Below are positions 20,640 through 30,597 of a DNA stretch of 64,000 nt, one piece after another. The position numbers and the translations under genes are program-made. The notes beneath the pieces were generated by a model. That model saw only the letters and a list, made by a program, of their open reading frames with translations. It did not search any database and was not told the DNA's origin. The stretch spans positions 3,143,304-3,207,303 of the forward strand of contig OW203749.1 of NCBI GenBank assembly GCA_934045075.1. The letters run 5' to 3'. The DNA comes from Yponomeuta sedellus (taxonomy: Eukaryota > Arthropoda > Insecta > Lepidoptera > Yponomeutidae). Positions within the stretch are counted from its first letter, which is position 1; the number at the start of each line of letters is the position of its first letter.

Positions 20640-21097
20640 ATAATAATTATCAAAGGGTAGCAGTACACAATTTGTTTCAAAAACATACGTAAGGTTAAAA
20701 AAAATCAGAATGTAATTTTATGCATTCAAGTGTTAATAATACCTTTAAAAACCTATGGGCCAGTTTCTGAATTGAGAATTTCACTAAGAATTTACCTCTT
20801 GACCTTGTCGTTGATAGATTTCATGTTTTTGGTAATAATTATGTTACCGATATAGACACAGCTTTACTTAAGCACACAAGCGCAACGGCGCATGACTCAC
20901 ACAGACACAAATTATTATTATTATTTATTCATGCTCAGTTCTAAGATGAAGTAGAGGCTTTAGGATTGATAATTGAAAAATGTCTCTCCGAGCCAGATAT
21001 TAAAAAAATAACAACGTAATAAACAGGATTAAGTATTTTTAAAATATCGTACACCCGAAACACGTCATAAAAAAAATACCTTCACTGTAAGTGAAGC
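20640..21097. other. AT-rich spacer between two family B copies
   Basis: No gene or repeat is firmly recognised. It contains GGGCCAGTTTCTGAATTGAG, whose inverse occurs near 10470-10490, so a weak repeat is possible. Confidence 0.4.
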
Positions 21098-21425
21098 GCT
21101 CATGGCCTAGTGAAACCGAGTGGTTAAGCAACAACAGGCGCGGTCAGGTACTGGATGGGTGAACATCGCGTGACCATCGCTACGCCATTTATTCCGAGCG
21201 CTTCCGTGCTTCGAAAGGCAATTAAGAAGTTGGTGCCGGCTGTCATACAATGGCAGTTTATAATCCATGTCAGCAGAGGCCTTACGGGCGGCTTGATAAC
21301 TTCTGACAGTAAGGCGCGCTGTCTTACAATCCTCCATCAACCCGGACTTGGTCCCCGTGGTGGAGTATGGCCTAACCATACTCCACCACGGGGACCAAGA
21401 GTGGGGACATACAAGGGTGGATATC
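21098..21425 (+). repeat. Family B repeat with an internal palindrome
   Basis: Same order as 20253-20612, but near the 3' end the sequence folds back. Arms 21347-21370 and 21376-21399 (24 bp, exact) flank CCTAA, replacing the usual TTCCTGCGATGCAGGAAGAG segment. Confidence 0.85.
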
Positions 21426-21467
21426 GATGAGTGTTGTCCTAATACTTTTAAAACATTACTTAAACTC

Positions 21468-21560
21468 AGGTATGCATCCCAGGAGGGCAGGCAGAGACCA
21501 GGGACTGCGACTTGCCACGATCCTGACAGATCACCTTCGCTTCATCAAAGCTCATAACTA
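21468..21560 (-). repeat. LINE 3' tail (LMNVDEA type), minus
   Basis: Reverse complement of the tail GGATCGTGGCAAGTGGCAGT CCCTGGTCTCTGCC. Same family as 59815-60150, 42776-42870, 53598-53745 and 24120-24192. Confidence 0.65.
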
Positions 21561-21616
21561 TTTTCCTTTTTGAATATAAAAAATAATACGTTTTGGAACT
21601 ACAAATGTTAAATAAG

Positions 21617-21682
21617 ATTGGGGTTTTTTGTCCATTTTATCTCCAAAATTATCTAGATTTTGAAATGGCACCTAGTTCGACT
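21617..21682 (-). repeat. Family H fragment
   Basis: GGGGTTTTTTGTCCATTTTA TCTCCAAAAT and GATTTTGAAATGGCACCTAG match the inverted left part of the fuller copy at 60848-61078. A similar fragment is at 2535-2612. Confidence 0.55.
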
Positions 21683-21824
21683 TCTAACACAGTTATTGCG
21701 CTACTTTGAATAAAACCTTTTCATTTAATTTGTTATCTATGTCCTCCGAAATTTTAATGATTTTTGTGTATCTATACTTAGTAGTTCTGAGAATAGGTCG
21801 CAGGCTTATTAAAACCGCAATACA

Positions 21825-22345
21825 AATATCATCATCAGGCTATATTAGTCCACTGCTGGACATAGCCAGTGGCGTACCGATCGGATACGGCGCCTAGGGC
21901 AAGGCATCTAAGTTGCGTCCCTTCGTAAGTTAACAAAATGTAAAATAAACGGATACACTAAATAAAACAGCCAAAACGCTTACAAAACATTTATTTTTTA
22001 TTAGTTTATTATTCTATAGATAAAAATGCCAATTCGACTCGTAGGCACAGGCAGGGATAATGACTGCCCTTTAATCTATAGGTACAGTCGATATAGTCTA
22101 CTTACAAAGATCTCATGTATGTAACTTAGTTGGTTTACTATTTTTTTTTAATAATAATTTGCGAATTGCGCGCCCCCCTTTGAATAGCGCCCAGGGCACG
22201 TGCCCTACCTGCCACACCCTAGTTACGCCACTGGACATAGCCCTCCCCTAATGAGCGCCATACCGCCCTGTCATCAGCTTGCCGCATCCAGCATCTGCCT
22301 GGAGTTTTTCGCAGATCGTCATCCCACCTGACACGACAACGACAC
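21825..22345 (-). pseudogene. RTE LINE 3' end interrupted by a hAT-type MITE
   Basis: Minus-strand RTE tail: CTATATTAGTCCACTGCTGG ACATAGC is split at 21866 and resumes at 22242 with CCTCCCCTAATGAGCGCCAT and GCTTGCCGCATCCAGCATCT. The insertion is the element at 21867-22233. Confidence 0.8.
21867..22233. mobile_element. hAT-type non-autonomous element (367 bp) with 8-bp target duplication
   Basis: Terminal inverted repeats CAGTGGCGTA / TTACGCCACTG (roughly 11 bp) are flanked by an exact 8-bp direct repeat, GACATAGC (21859-21866 and 22234-22241). Both features are typical of the hAT superfamily. No transposase frame is present. It is inserted into a LINE tail, whose intact form elsewhere in the window defines the empty site. 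Confidence 0.88.
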
Positions 22346-22381
22346 CACTGTGTCACCAAACTGTGACACGATATTTTTCTA

Positions 22382-22594
22382 CAGTGCGTTCACATTAACT
22401 TGACGCGTGAGAGAATTGGTAGCACTGAGATGTTTACTGTTACCATGTCAAATAAGAAATCATTCCCATTACTTGGGGAAAATAAAAGGATTGAGGGCTT
22501 GTTTTACCATCTTCCGATTAGGTCCAAAAGCTAATTCACATGTTATGTCCTTGTTACCAATTCTCTCACGCGTCAAGTTAATGTGAACGCACTG
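22382..22594. mobile_element. Tc1/mariner-type MITE (213 bp) with perfect 40-bp TIRs
   Basis: TIRs 22382-22421 and 22555-22594 are exact reverse complements (starting CAGTGCGTTCACATTAACTT) and are flanked by TA on both sides (22380-22381, 22595-22596). Perfect ends argue for recent movement. No transposase frame. Confidence 0.88.
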
Positions 22595-22622
22595 TAATAT
22601 TATTTTACTACATTTTTTTATC

Positions 22623-22798
22623 TTCTATAATATAAAAATGAATCGCTGAATGTGTTGGTAAGCGCAAATCTCGAGAGCAGCTGAACAGATAGCGCTAATT
22701 CTTTTTTAGTATATTCCTTGAAGTACATAGGAGAAATGAAAAAAAGTTAAAGAATTGACTGTTAGGCGGTATGAAATTCGCCGAGTCAGCAAGTTATA
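22623..22798 (+). mobile_element. Helitron-like non-autonomous element, type 2, copy 3
   Basis: Begins TCTATAATATAAAAATGAAT and keeps GAATGTGTTGGTAAGCGCAA and GACTGTTAGGCGGTATGAAA. It ends GAGTCAGCAAGTT with a degraded CTAG. Confidence 0.6.
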
Positions 22799-22799
22799 G

Positions 22800-23246
22800 G
22801 AAAATAAATTTTATTTAACATTACTCTGTACTAGAATTAACCATAAACAGTGACGAGAAATATATTGATGATTATGAACGTTAATTAACGGGTTCCCAAA
22901 GCTATAAAAAAAAACTAAAAAAAACAAAAAGAAAAAATTTCTTGCTTACCACACTTGTAAAACGCCGCTATAAGCATGCGAACGCACTCACACAGCCGCG
23001 CACGAGCGTGCCGTGTGGAGACAATAAATCTTTCGCTGTGTGTGTGCAGGGTCTAGCTACCTATATTCCGTACCAAGTAAAGTTTCCCTAGATGTAAACA
23101 CATTTTTCATTCAATTCACTAATTTATTTATTTGCGAATGTCGGAGAGTTTACCTTCATGTTATAAAATAAAAAAGTAACACTGTTTTAAATTTATGGCG
23201 TACGAAATTGATTAGATATGGAAATTAAACTATCAGAATAAATTAT
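22800..23246. other. AT-rich stretch, no gene recognised
   Basis: It contains a short CG-rich run near 22975-23040 (CACTCACACAGCCGCGCACG) but no exon or repeat boundary that I can support. Confidence 0.4.
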
Positions 23247-23495
23247 ATTCTACTAACCCGTGCTAGGGACAATTTTAAAAACGTAATGCAGAGGGTATTG
23301 TAAAGAGGCTCGAATTTTCACTGATGCCGGTAAGTCGCCCATTAGCTCAATTGGAAGAGCGCTGGCACGGTTAGCGAGAGGTCTCGGGTTCGAGTCTGAC
23401 ACATTAAACATTTAACAGGAAATTACATAAGAAATAACATGTACAAAGGCGAGCTTATCTCTAAAAGAGATTTCTTCCAGCAAACCCTAGAGAGC
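23247..23495 (+). repeat. Family A SINE copy fused to a LINE 3' UTR piece
   Basis: The tRNA-like module CCATTAGCTCAATTGGAAGA..GGTCTCGGGTTCGAGTC breaks off at about 23398. It continues as TTAACAGGAAATTACATAAG AAATAACATG, the same LINE UTR fragment seen at 11367-11475. Confidence 0.7.
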
Positions 23496-23499
23496 CATA

Positions 23500-24983
23500 A
23501 TTAAAGCAAACGAAACACTTTTAATTAAACGAAATCATGATATTGAAACTTACAGAGCATACAGAATTTACATTCAATGTCACGATAGAAGGTCGTATAC
23601 CTTTGGATCAGATAAGGCTAGCATCAAGACAAACCAGCAATGGTTTAGCGGAGGAATAAATGTTGAAAGGTGTATTTTTATATTATAATATTATAAATAA
23701 ATAAAAACAAATAAGTAAGGTAGCTTATCTCAAATAATATAATCATAAGACTGCTATTACATCTAGCAACCGTATCGCTCGCACATTCTAATATTTTTTT
23801 ACATTGTAAAAAAAACGTGTAGTTTTCATAAAATATGGTCAGAGGTTTTACTAAATAATAAAATTAGGGATAATGAAAAGATATTGTTGGTAATCTATAC
23901 AGCCATATTAAAACGCGATTTGTAAAGTACTCCCCAGAAACAATTAAATTAGTATGTGGTAAAGGGAAATACATGATAACAAATTATCTACTAAGGTGCA
24001 ATTTAGATGAATCGTATTTTTATTAATAGCACCGTTAGATTTTGATTGAGAAAAGCTATCAATCATTTTCGAAGCTATTTTCGTTTAACGACGATTTAGG
24101 CGTAGTGATGGTTACCTATTAGGATCGTAGAAAGTGGCAGTCCCTGGTCTCTGCCTACCCCTCTGGGATACGTGCGTGAGGTTATGTTATAATATTTTTC
24201 TTTATCAAAACACAGTCAAAACTAAGCATGTTCTTGTGTATATGACACAACTCAGCAAATCAAAAATGGAAACACACCGCGACAAAACTGCATAAGCTAT
24301 GTTTACATAAGTGTAGCATTCTGAAAGCGATTGCACCGCGACAGGATAATCCACTGATTTGTTTCTAATTAAAGGCACCGAATCACTGTTAGATATTAAA
24401 TAATAAACCATAGGCTAAGTTTTATATTTAGTACTTATAAGTTTTATAAGTATTATAGTTATTGCTGCCTTTTTCTTTAGCGGCTTATATTTTTACATTA
24501 ACATTCAGCAAACAGAATGTAAATTCTTTACGTTGAAATAAATTGATTTGATTGCTACTAACAAAACACTGGACCATATTGTCTGTAAACGAAATTATTA
24601 AATAAATAAGTGTACTTTTCTTTTGACTTTTTCAATAAATTTCGTTTCTTATTTAATATTATTTTGGTTTATCTTTATTCAAACAAAATTACAAGTAAAT
24701 AAATTATTCTCAAATGTTTCTCAATCTTGGTTTGTTTACACCCAGAGAAATCCTGCTTGGTACAGAGTACACCAACGACAGCGACGAGCATCGCCATTCA
24801 ATAATGGTTCTTAATGGCAAGATATACGACCTATCGTCGATTTTACAGAAGTAGAGGGTTATAGTTAGATCTAGCATGGCATTTTGTTCAACACAGGTGT
24901 ATACTTCAAAAACCTATTTGGTGTATACTTACAACGCATTAAGGGGTTAAAAGGTTAAGGGCTTTTTTCGTGTATAGCGGACT
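23500..24983. other. AT-rich DNA left of the provirus
   Basis: Only a LINE tail (24120-24192, GGCAGTCCCTGGTCTCTGCC) is recognisable. No conserved exon. Confidence 0.5.
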
Positions 24984-24987
24984 AGGT
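24984..24987. repeat. Provirus target-site duplication, left (AGGT)
   Basis: AGGT directly precedes the left LTR and recurs at 32430-32433 directly after the right LTR. Four bp is the usual target duplication of errantiviruses. Confidence 0.85.
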
Positions 24988-25253
24988 AATTACGAAGGCC
25001 GTCGCCGGAGGATCCAAAAAAAACCAAAATGATTTTTATAAAATATAATTAAAAATTAATATTACAATAAATTATAACCTAAGCGACGTCTAGTTAGCAC
25101 GATGCTAAATTAGGAAGTCCCTGCTTAAAAACTAGGTAAAACTGGCGTGAGTTACACGAGGCGCCGACTCAGCGTTTCTGTGGGAAAACGGTGGCGCAAT
25201 CGCGGTATAGCAACCCAACGTCAGCGGTTCGCTTGAGGGTGACGTACGTAATT
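24988..25253 (-). repeat. Provirus 3' LTR
   Basis: 266 bp, beginning AATTACGAAGGCCGTCGCCG and ending GACGTACGTAATT on the plus strand. It has 7-bp inverted ends (AATTACG / CGTAATT) rather than the common TG..CA. I found no difference from the right LTR by direct comparison. Confidence 0.95.
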
Positions 25254-25264
25254 CCTCCCCTCTC
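25254..25264 (-). other. Polypurine tract
   Basis: The minus strand reads GAGAGGGGAGG directly before the 3' LTR, in the position where plus-strand DNA synthesis is primed. Confidence 0.85.
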
Positions 25265-25274
25265 AGATCAGCAA

Positions 25275-26985
25275 CTATTTCTGAGTCTTGAGATGATGAA
25301 ATATTGCTGAGGGTAGTTTCTGGGTTCCAGATGTTCCAGGTGTTGCATATGTAGGTACGTCAACCTTGGCAGTGGCTTCGTCCGCTCTGCGTTGTAGCTT
25401 GTAGCGGTGTACAGCCCATATCATAGCCAGTGCGAGTGCACTGGATAGCGTAGCATAGAACGGGATCGTCGTGTGGTATAAGTATCGAGATGACGCTGGT
25501 TCTATGCTAATTTTTGGCTGTAGCATTACTCGTTGCTGGATATCGTGTAGTCCTCTCAGGTTGATAGAGTTCAGCTTCAGGTGGAGTGATTCAGCATCTT
25601 GATTTTCAGGGTTGAAGGAGACTTCAGTTATCTTGAGCGGTCGTCCTATAACTTGATCGTTAGTGTTAGTAATGGTGAACTCCGGTGTGTGCAGGAAACA
25701 GTTGACAGGTAAGGTCACCAGATAGCTGCCTTGTAGTACGTTATAGTCTTCACGGCCGCATACGGTGTGGATTCTAGTTACATTGGGGAAAGCTAAGACA
25801 TAGTGTTTCTCGTCCAACTCCTCCATTGACACTTTGGTTAGTGTCACTGATGTCAGTTTGCAGGTTTTCTCGAGAGACTGGTTCAGGATGAGATTCTGGA
25901 TGCAGTCTGGTTGATGTCGCAGGTGATGATCAGCCTTCTCTCCGCAGAGGTACCAGTCGTTGTGCTTAGGGCATTCTGCCTCTATGTACACGTAACCCTT
26001 CCTATTGGTTGCAATCAAAGGATAAGGTGGGATAAGGGCCTGCATGAATTTATTAGGAGCTATGGACAGCTTATATAGGTCATAGCTATCTACATCAAAA
26101 ATAGGGAATTTAAAGACTATCACTATTTGATTGCCTGAGTAGTAGTAACCTGGCTTTATTAGGTCATAGTACTCTCTAAGCTCTAAATCTAACACATGAT
26201 CTCTACCATAGATTTTAACTAGCCTATTTAACATATTACCTAGTACTCTAAAATTAATCATTGAATGATGCGTGCTTGATGCACGTATAAAAGCTAGCAT
26301 ATTTTCTAATCTAATTAACTCAGCAAATACGTCATCGACGTTTTCGGTTATAATAGCCAGATATTGGGCGAATTTAGCATGTTGTATAAGGTTAGCATCT
26401 TTGAAAATATCCGAATTTAAGATTAAATGCAAGGTGTCATTAATTTTTATTTGATTTTCCACTAGTTTATGAATTATACTAGTATGCTGGTCCATCAAAT
26501 CTTTACTGATAGAGATGTGATTATTGAACTCATTTACGATCTTATCTTCATCACTCTTTAGGGTCCTTAGGGCATCATCATATCTAGTGGCATCTGAGTA
26601 GTCTAGGTTACCAGTTATGCTTTTAATTAAAGAGCCTAGACCGTTGATGAGACCTCTCCTTACACGATTGGGCCGTAACGTCTCTAAGTGTTCCAGTACT
26701 TTAGCTAACTTAGCGTTAAGGTAATCTACTTGAAGCTCGTATGTAAGATAGGTATCATTGCTTAACTTATTCTTGTAATCTAATAATTGACCTTGTATCG
26801 ATGTTATTTGTTCGCTAATGTCGCTAAGTTGTATGTGTTGTATAAATGAGTGGTAATGTAATGTAAGACGTGTAGCGCCAAGTCGAAAGGGTAGCAATCC
26901 GGGACCATTATCAAGGCTCTCGAGTCTTATCTCCGGATTGGTCTGCTGGGCCGCTATCGAATGAGCAATCAGGACCAGTACCACC
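25275..26985 (-). CDS. env: Errantivirus envelope glycoprotein (env), spliced
   Basis: Membrane fusion glycoprotein of the baculovirus F / errantivirus Env family. The open frame runs from about 27014 to 25275. It has no ATG at its 5' end: it starts after a stop and contains only GTG near the beginning. A good acceptor (TTGTTACAG) ends at 26986, so translation probably uses a spliced mRNA with the start codon in an upstream exon. Visible features, numbered from the GTG at 27014: hydrophobic signal-like stretch (about 11-22), furin-type site RVRR (117-120), then the fusion-peptide-like GLINGLGSLIKSITGNLD typical of the family, several N-glycosylation sequons, cysteines in the ectodomain, a membrane segment near 515-537 and a ~40-residue tail. 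The 5' end overlaps pol by about 75-100 bp. No disabling change is seen. Confidence 0.9.
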
Positions 26986-29900
26986 CTGTAACAATTGGGC
27001 ACTCTTAGGGACACGTTTTAACCTACTCTTTGCTACGGGCCCACGTTTCCTAGATGTATAGATATGAATGGGTAAGTCTGCAAGAACCTTGTCTTGAGAG
27101 TAACGTGGTGCTAATTTTTGACGACTAGCTAGGGGGTTATTAACGAATACACGTTGTCCTGGCTGGTATTCAGCTTCCGGCTCGCGGGTCTTATTCCGGT
27201 TCTCAATGATATTTGTGCGATTGGCAAGAGAGGATTCGTTAATAGTGTCGTATACGATTTTCATTTGTTCACGGTGGTTCATTATATATTGCTGTAGCAG
27301 TTGCTTAGTAAGGTCCAAATCAAAAGGGTCCCTTGGGTCAAAATGACCGGTGATGACGTCATAGGGTCTACATTTCGTGAAGCTATGTATTGAACTATTA
27401 TAGGCCAGAATTGCATAAGGCACTAAGTTAATAACATCGTCCTTGTGACGTAGTTTCAAGAGACGGAGGTGTTCTAATAGGGTAGAGTGGAATCTCTCTA
27501 CGATACCGTTTTCGTTTGGGGTATGAGGTAACGTTCTATGGTGAATAATTTTATGGAGGGTTGTAAATTCGCTAAACAGCTGGTTTGTGAATTCGGTTCC
27601 GTTGTCCGTGACTATAGTAAGGGGTAAACCATGGTGAGTACAAAAATTCAACAGGGCTTGTAATACACTGATAGCAGTTTCGTCACGAAGGTGATAAGCT
27701 TGAGCGTATTTCGAGAATACGTCCACTATGGTGAGGTACTTTTCATTCTGCACAGTAAGCAAATCCATGTGTACGATTTCGAATGGCTTGGTTGCTGGGG
27801 GAACGATATTGAATTGTTGTTTAATGGGATTACGATCGTATTTTGCCTGACCGCATGTCGTACAGCTGTTAATAAATTTAGTAATCTCTTCTCTCATTTT
27901 AGGCCAATAATAACGACGGGAGAGAGCAAGGTAGCACTCGTTGATGCCGCGATGGTTCGTTTTTCCATCGTGGTAGTGCTTTATAATCTCTTGCTGTCTA
28001 AGGTATTCCTTGACATTTTCTACTTCGGTTTTAGCTAAAACTAAGTTCATGGCTGAAGATTTAAACTGTTCTTGAATTATGGGGATGATTTTATACATAG
28101 CCAGTGGGGGGTTGATCAGCAGGGCTGTTTTAACTTTAGGGTTGACAAATTCTTTTATGACGTGGACTACGTCATGCTCTAGGTTGGATTCTGACACTTG
28201 CACTACTGTTCTAGTGTGGGTGTCAAACGGCTTTGTTACGGTGGGACGTTTTTTTATGTCTCCGACTAAGGTAATGCAAATTTGCCTATGAAACTTGTTT
28301 AAGGGCTCTTCTACAATGGGCACCTCTAATATAGGGTTCTCTCTACTTGTGTGAGCTGATGCTGTGCAAGAGTTGTGAACAGATGGGGGTGTCTCAGAGG
28401 GGTTCGCTAACAACGAGCTGAGCTCTTCTATGATGGAATCAAGTTCCTCGTTGTGGATCTCCACTCTGGAAAGGGCATCGGCATTGGTATTACTAGATCC
28501 TTTTTTATAGATGACAGAGAAGTCAAACTCACTCAGCTTCAGCTTCCATCTGGTTAGCCTCGAGTTTGGCTCCTTAAGACTCATAACCCATTGAAGTGGT
28601 TTATGGTCCGTTAGGATTTTGAACTTTCGGCCATACAAGTAGGGCCTAAAGTACTTTGTCGCCCATACAATAGCGAGTAATTCTTTTTCGATCGTACTAT
28701 AGTTCTGCTCGCTATCGTTTAGTGTGCGAGATGCATAACAGACTGGCTTATCGCTGCCTACAGGGCCTTGCGATAATACAGCGCCTATAGCGATATTCGA
28801 TGCGTCAGTTGTTAGCAAGAAGTCCTTTGTAAAATCAGGGTACTGTAAGATCGGATCGTTGGTTAAGAGGGTCTTACATTTTTCAAAACACTCGATGTAC
28901 TCAGCGTTAAGGGTTACTTTCCTACCTTTTTTCAGGCACTGTGTCAGGGGCTTGGTTAAGCGTGCAAAGTCGGGGATGAATTTTCTATAGTAGCCTATAA
29001 GGCCTAAAAACTGTTTAATTTCCTTGGGGGTTCTCGGAATGGGGTACTTTTCTATGGCGGAAATTTTGTCAGGGTTTGGTTTAATGCCTTCCCTAGTGAT
29101 AACATGACCTAGGTACGCAGTTTCTAATTTCAGGAATTCGGACTTGTCCATCTGAATCTTGAAATTAGACTCTCGTAGTCTCTTAAATACTTTTTCCAGG
29201 TTAATGATGTGTTCCTGAAGGGATGTACTGAACACTATTATATCGTCAAGATAGACCAGACAGATGACATTCTGTAGGCCTTGGAGAACGTTGTCCATTA
29301 CGCGTTGGAAGGTGGACGGGGAGTTCTTTAAACCCATGGGCATACGTAAAAATTCGTAATGCCCGTTCTCTACATTAAATGCCGTCTTTGGAATGTCAGT
29401 AGGGTCCATTTCTACTTGGTAGAACCCGCTGGCAAGATCCAAGGTGGTAAAGTACTGCCAGTTGCCAAGCTTGTCTAATACGTCACTTATGTTTGGAATT
29501 GGGTACTTGTCGTCATAAGTTTTCTCATTAACCTTCCGAAAATCTACGACTAAGCGCCATTTTGTTTTTCCAGAGGCATCTGCTTTTTTCGGCACCACCC
29601 AGATTGGTGAGCTCCAAGCCGACTCAGATGGCTGTATGATACCCTGGTCTAACATCTTCCCTATTTGATTTTTAACTTCGTCCCTATGGACGTAGGGGTA
29701 GCGGTAGCTCTTTGTATAGACTGGCAATTCGTCCGTAGTGCGAATACGATGTTTTATTTTATTCGTGAATGTTAAGTTCTCGCCTTCGATGTAGAATACA
29801 TCGGCGTATTTTTGGCATAAGGCCTCTAAGTTAGCCTTTTCTTCCGCATTTAGGTGATCTGTGCGCAAGCGAGATAACACTTCGTTAGAGCGCGCGGACG

Positions 29901-30597
29901 GATGCTCGGGACGTGTGCACTCGATAGTGTACGTCTCCGCTAGGACGGCACGGTCCATTGAGAATATTAGGTCGTTTGAGGTGGGGTTCGATATCTCCAC
30001 AAAACCTCGGCTATTAGTGACGGTTGTGAGACATTCGTTGATGACGCAATTTGACATAATCTGCTCACTAATAAAAGCATCGCCATAATGTATGTTAACA
30101 GGAATTCTAACCAATTTAGAGGAATTGGCGGGAATTACGTCCTCGTAAAGGTTGACGTTACGCGAGTTGTACATGTGGATGGGATTGGTGGAAAATTGCG
30201 TTATCAGCTGCTTATCTTTAAGATCGATTTTGGCCTCCCATTTCTCTAAAAGGTCGAGTCCTATTAGGCCATCAAAGTACTCATGAAACTTGTATATAAA
30301 GAGCTTTATAGTTTCAGAGTCTCGGAATTCGTCGAAGCACGGCACGGTTATTGAATAGTTATTACGTGACGTTGCATGGACGTTGGTTACTTCGAAGGGG
30401 TCAAAATTTAGGGGTAAGTGAGCGTAAAATCTGTCTACAGCCTCCGGACTGATAAAAGATTGGTTTGCACCCGTATCTATCAGTAGTCTCAAAGGTGGAT
30501 TAGAGATCTGTATGAAAGGGAGTTGTCTTTGGGTCTGTAGGTTTAGCTCTATTTTAACTTGTCTGATTTCGTACGCTTCGGAAAATCCTGCTGTTCT
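26911..30597 (-). CDS. pol: Errantivirus polyprotein Pol (protease, RT, RNase H, integrase)
   Basis: Encodes the replication and integration enzymes. The frame has no ATG at its start. It opens after a stop near 30600, overlaps the end of gag in the -1 frame and is presumably expressed by frameshifting. Residues numbered from the Leu codon TTG at 30492: aspartic protease LLIDTGANQSFIS (3-15); reverse transcriptase about 250-430 with D352 and YLDD 414-417; RNase H with TTDAS 561-565 and ADALSR near 671; integrase zinc site H841/H847/C877/C880; catalytic D910 (VHMD), D963 (VTDNG) and E999 (NENGIVE). The length, about 1228 codons of open frame, is normal for the group. All key residues are present. 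The C-terminus overlaps env. Confidence 0.95.
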   Translation of the reverse strand, partial: RTAGFSEAYEIRQVKIELNLQTQRQLPFIQISNPPLRLLIDTGANQSFISPEAVDRFYAHLPLNFDPFEVTNVHATSRNNYSITVPCFDEFRDSETIKLFIYKFHEYFDGLIGLDLLEKWEAKIDLKDKQLITQFSTNPIHMYNSRNVNLYEDVIPANSSKLVRIPVNIHYGDAFISEQIMSNCVINECLTTVTNSRGFVEISNPTSNDLIFSMDRAVLAETYTIECTRPEHPSARSNEVLSRLRTDHLNAEEKANLEALCQKYADVFYIEGENLTFTNKIKHRIRTTDELPVYTKSYRYPYVHRDEVKNQIGKMLDQGIIQPSESAWSSPIWVVPKKADASGKTKWRLVVDFRKVNEKTYDDKYPIPNISDVLDKLGNWQYFTTLDLASGFYQVEMDPTDIPKTAFNVENGHYEFLRMPMGLKNSPSTFQRVMDNVLQGLQNVICLVYLDDIIVFSTSLQEHIINLEKVFKRLRESNFKIQMDKSEFLKLETAYLGHVITREGIKPNPDKISAIEKYPIPRTPKEIKQFLGLIGYYRKFIPDFARLTKPLTQCLKKGRKVTLNAEYIECFEKCKTLLTNDPILQYPDFTKDFLLTTDASNIAIGAVLSQGPVGSDKPVCYASRTLNDSEQNYSTIEKELLAIVWATKYFRPYLYGRKFKILTDHKPLQWVMSLKEPNSRLTRWKLKLSEFDFSVIYKKGSSNTNADALSRVEIHNEELDSIIEELSSLLANPSETPPSVHNSCTASAHTSRENPILEVPIVEEPLNKFHRQICITLVGDIKKRPTVTKPFDTHTRTVVQVSESNLEHDVVHVIKEFVNPKVKTALLINPPLAMYKIIPIIQEQFKSSAMNLVLAKTEVENVKEYLRQQEIIKHYHDGKTNHRGINECYLALSRRYYWPKMREEITKFINSCTTCGQAKYDRNPIKQQFNIVPPATKPFEIVHMDLLTVQNEKYLTIVDVFSKYAQAYHLRDETAISVLQALLNFCTHHGLPLTIVTDNGTEFTNQLFSEFTTLHKIIHHRTLPHTPNENGIVERFHSTLLEHLRLLKLRHKDDVINLVPYAILAYNSSIHSFTKCRPYDVITGHFDPRDPFDLDLTKQLLQQYIMNHREQMKIVYDTINESSLANRTNIIENRNKTREPEAEYQPGQRVFVNNPLASRQKLAPRYSQDKVLADLPIHIYTSRKRGPVAKSRLKRVPKSAQLLQGGTGPDCSFDSGPADQSGDKTREP
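26986..26991 (-). promoter_or_regulatory. Candidate env splice acceptor
   Basis: The minus strand reads CCCAATTGTTACAG|GGTGG inside the 3' end of pol, just before the env signal peptide. Errantivirus env is normally made from a spliced RNA. The donor was not identified. Confidence 0.55.

Noticed and set aside
27012..27014. GTG as the env start codon
   Set aside because: Errantivirus env is normally translated from a spliced RNA, and a good acceptor lies just downstream. GTG initiation is unlikely in an insect.
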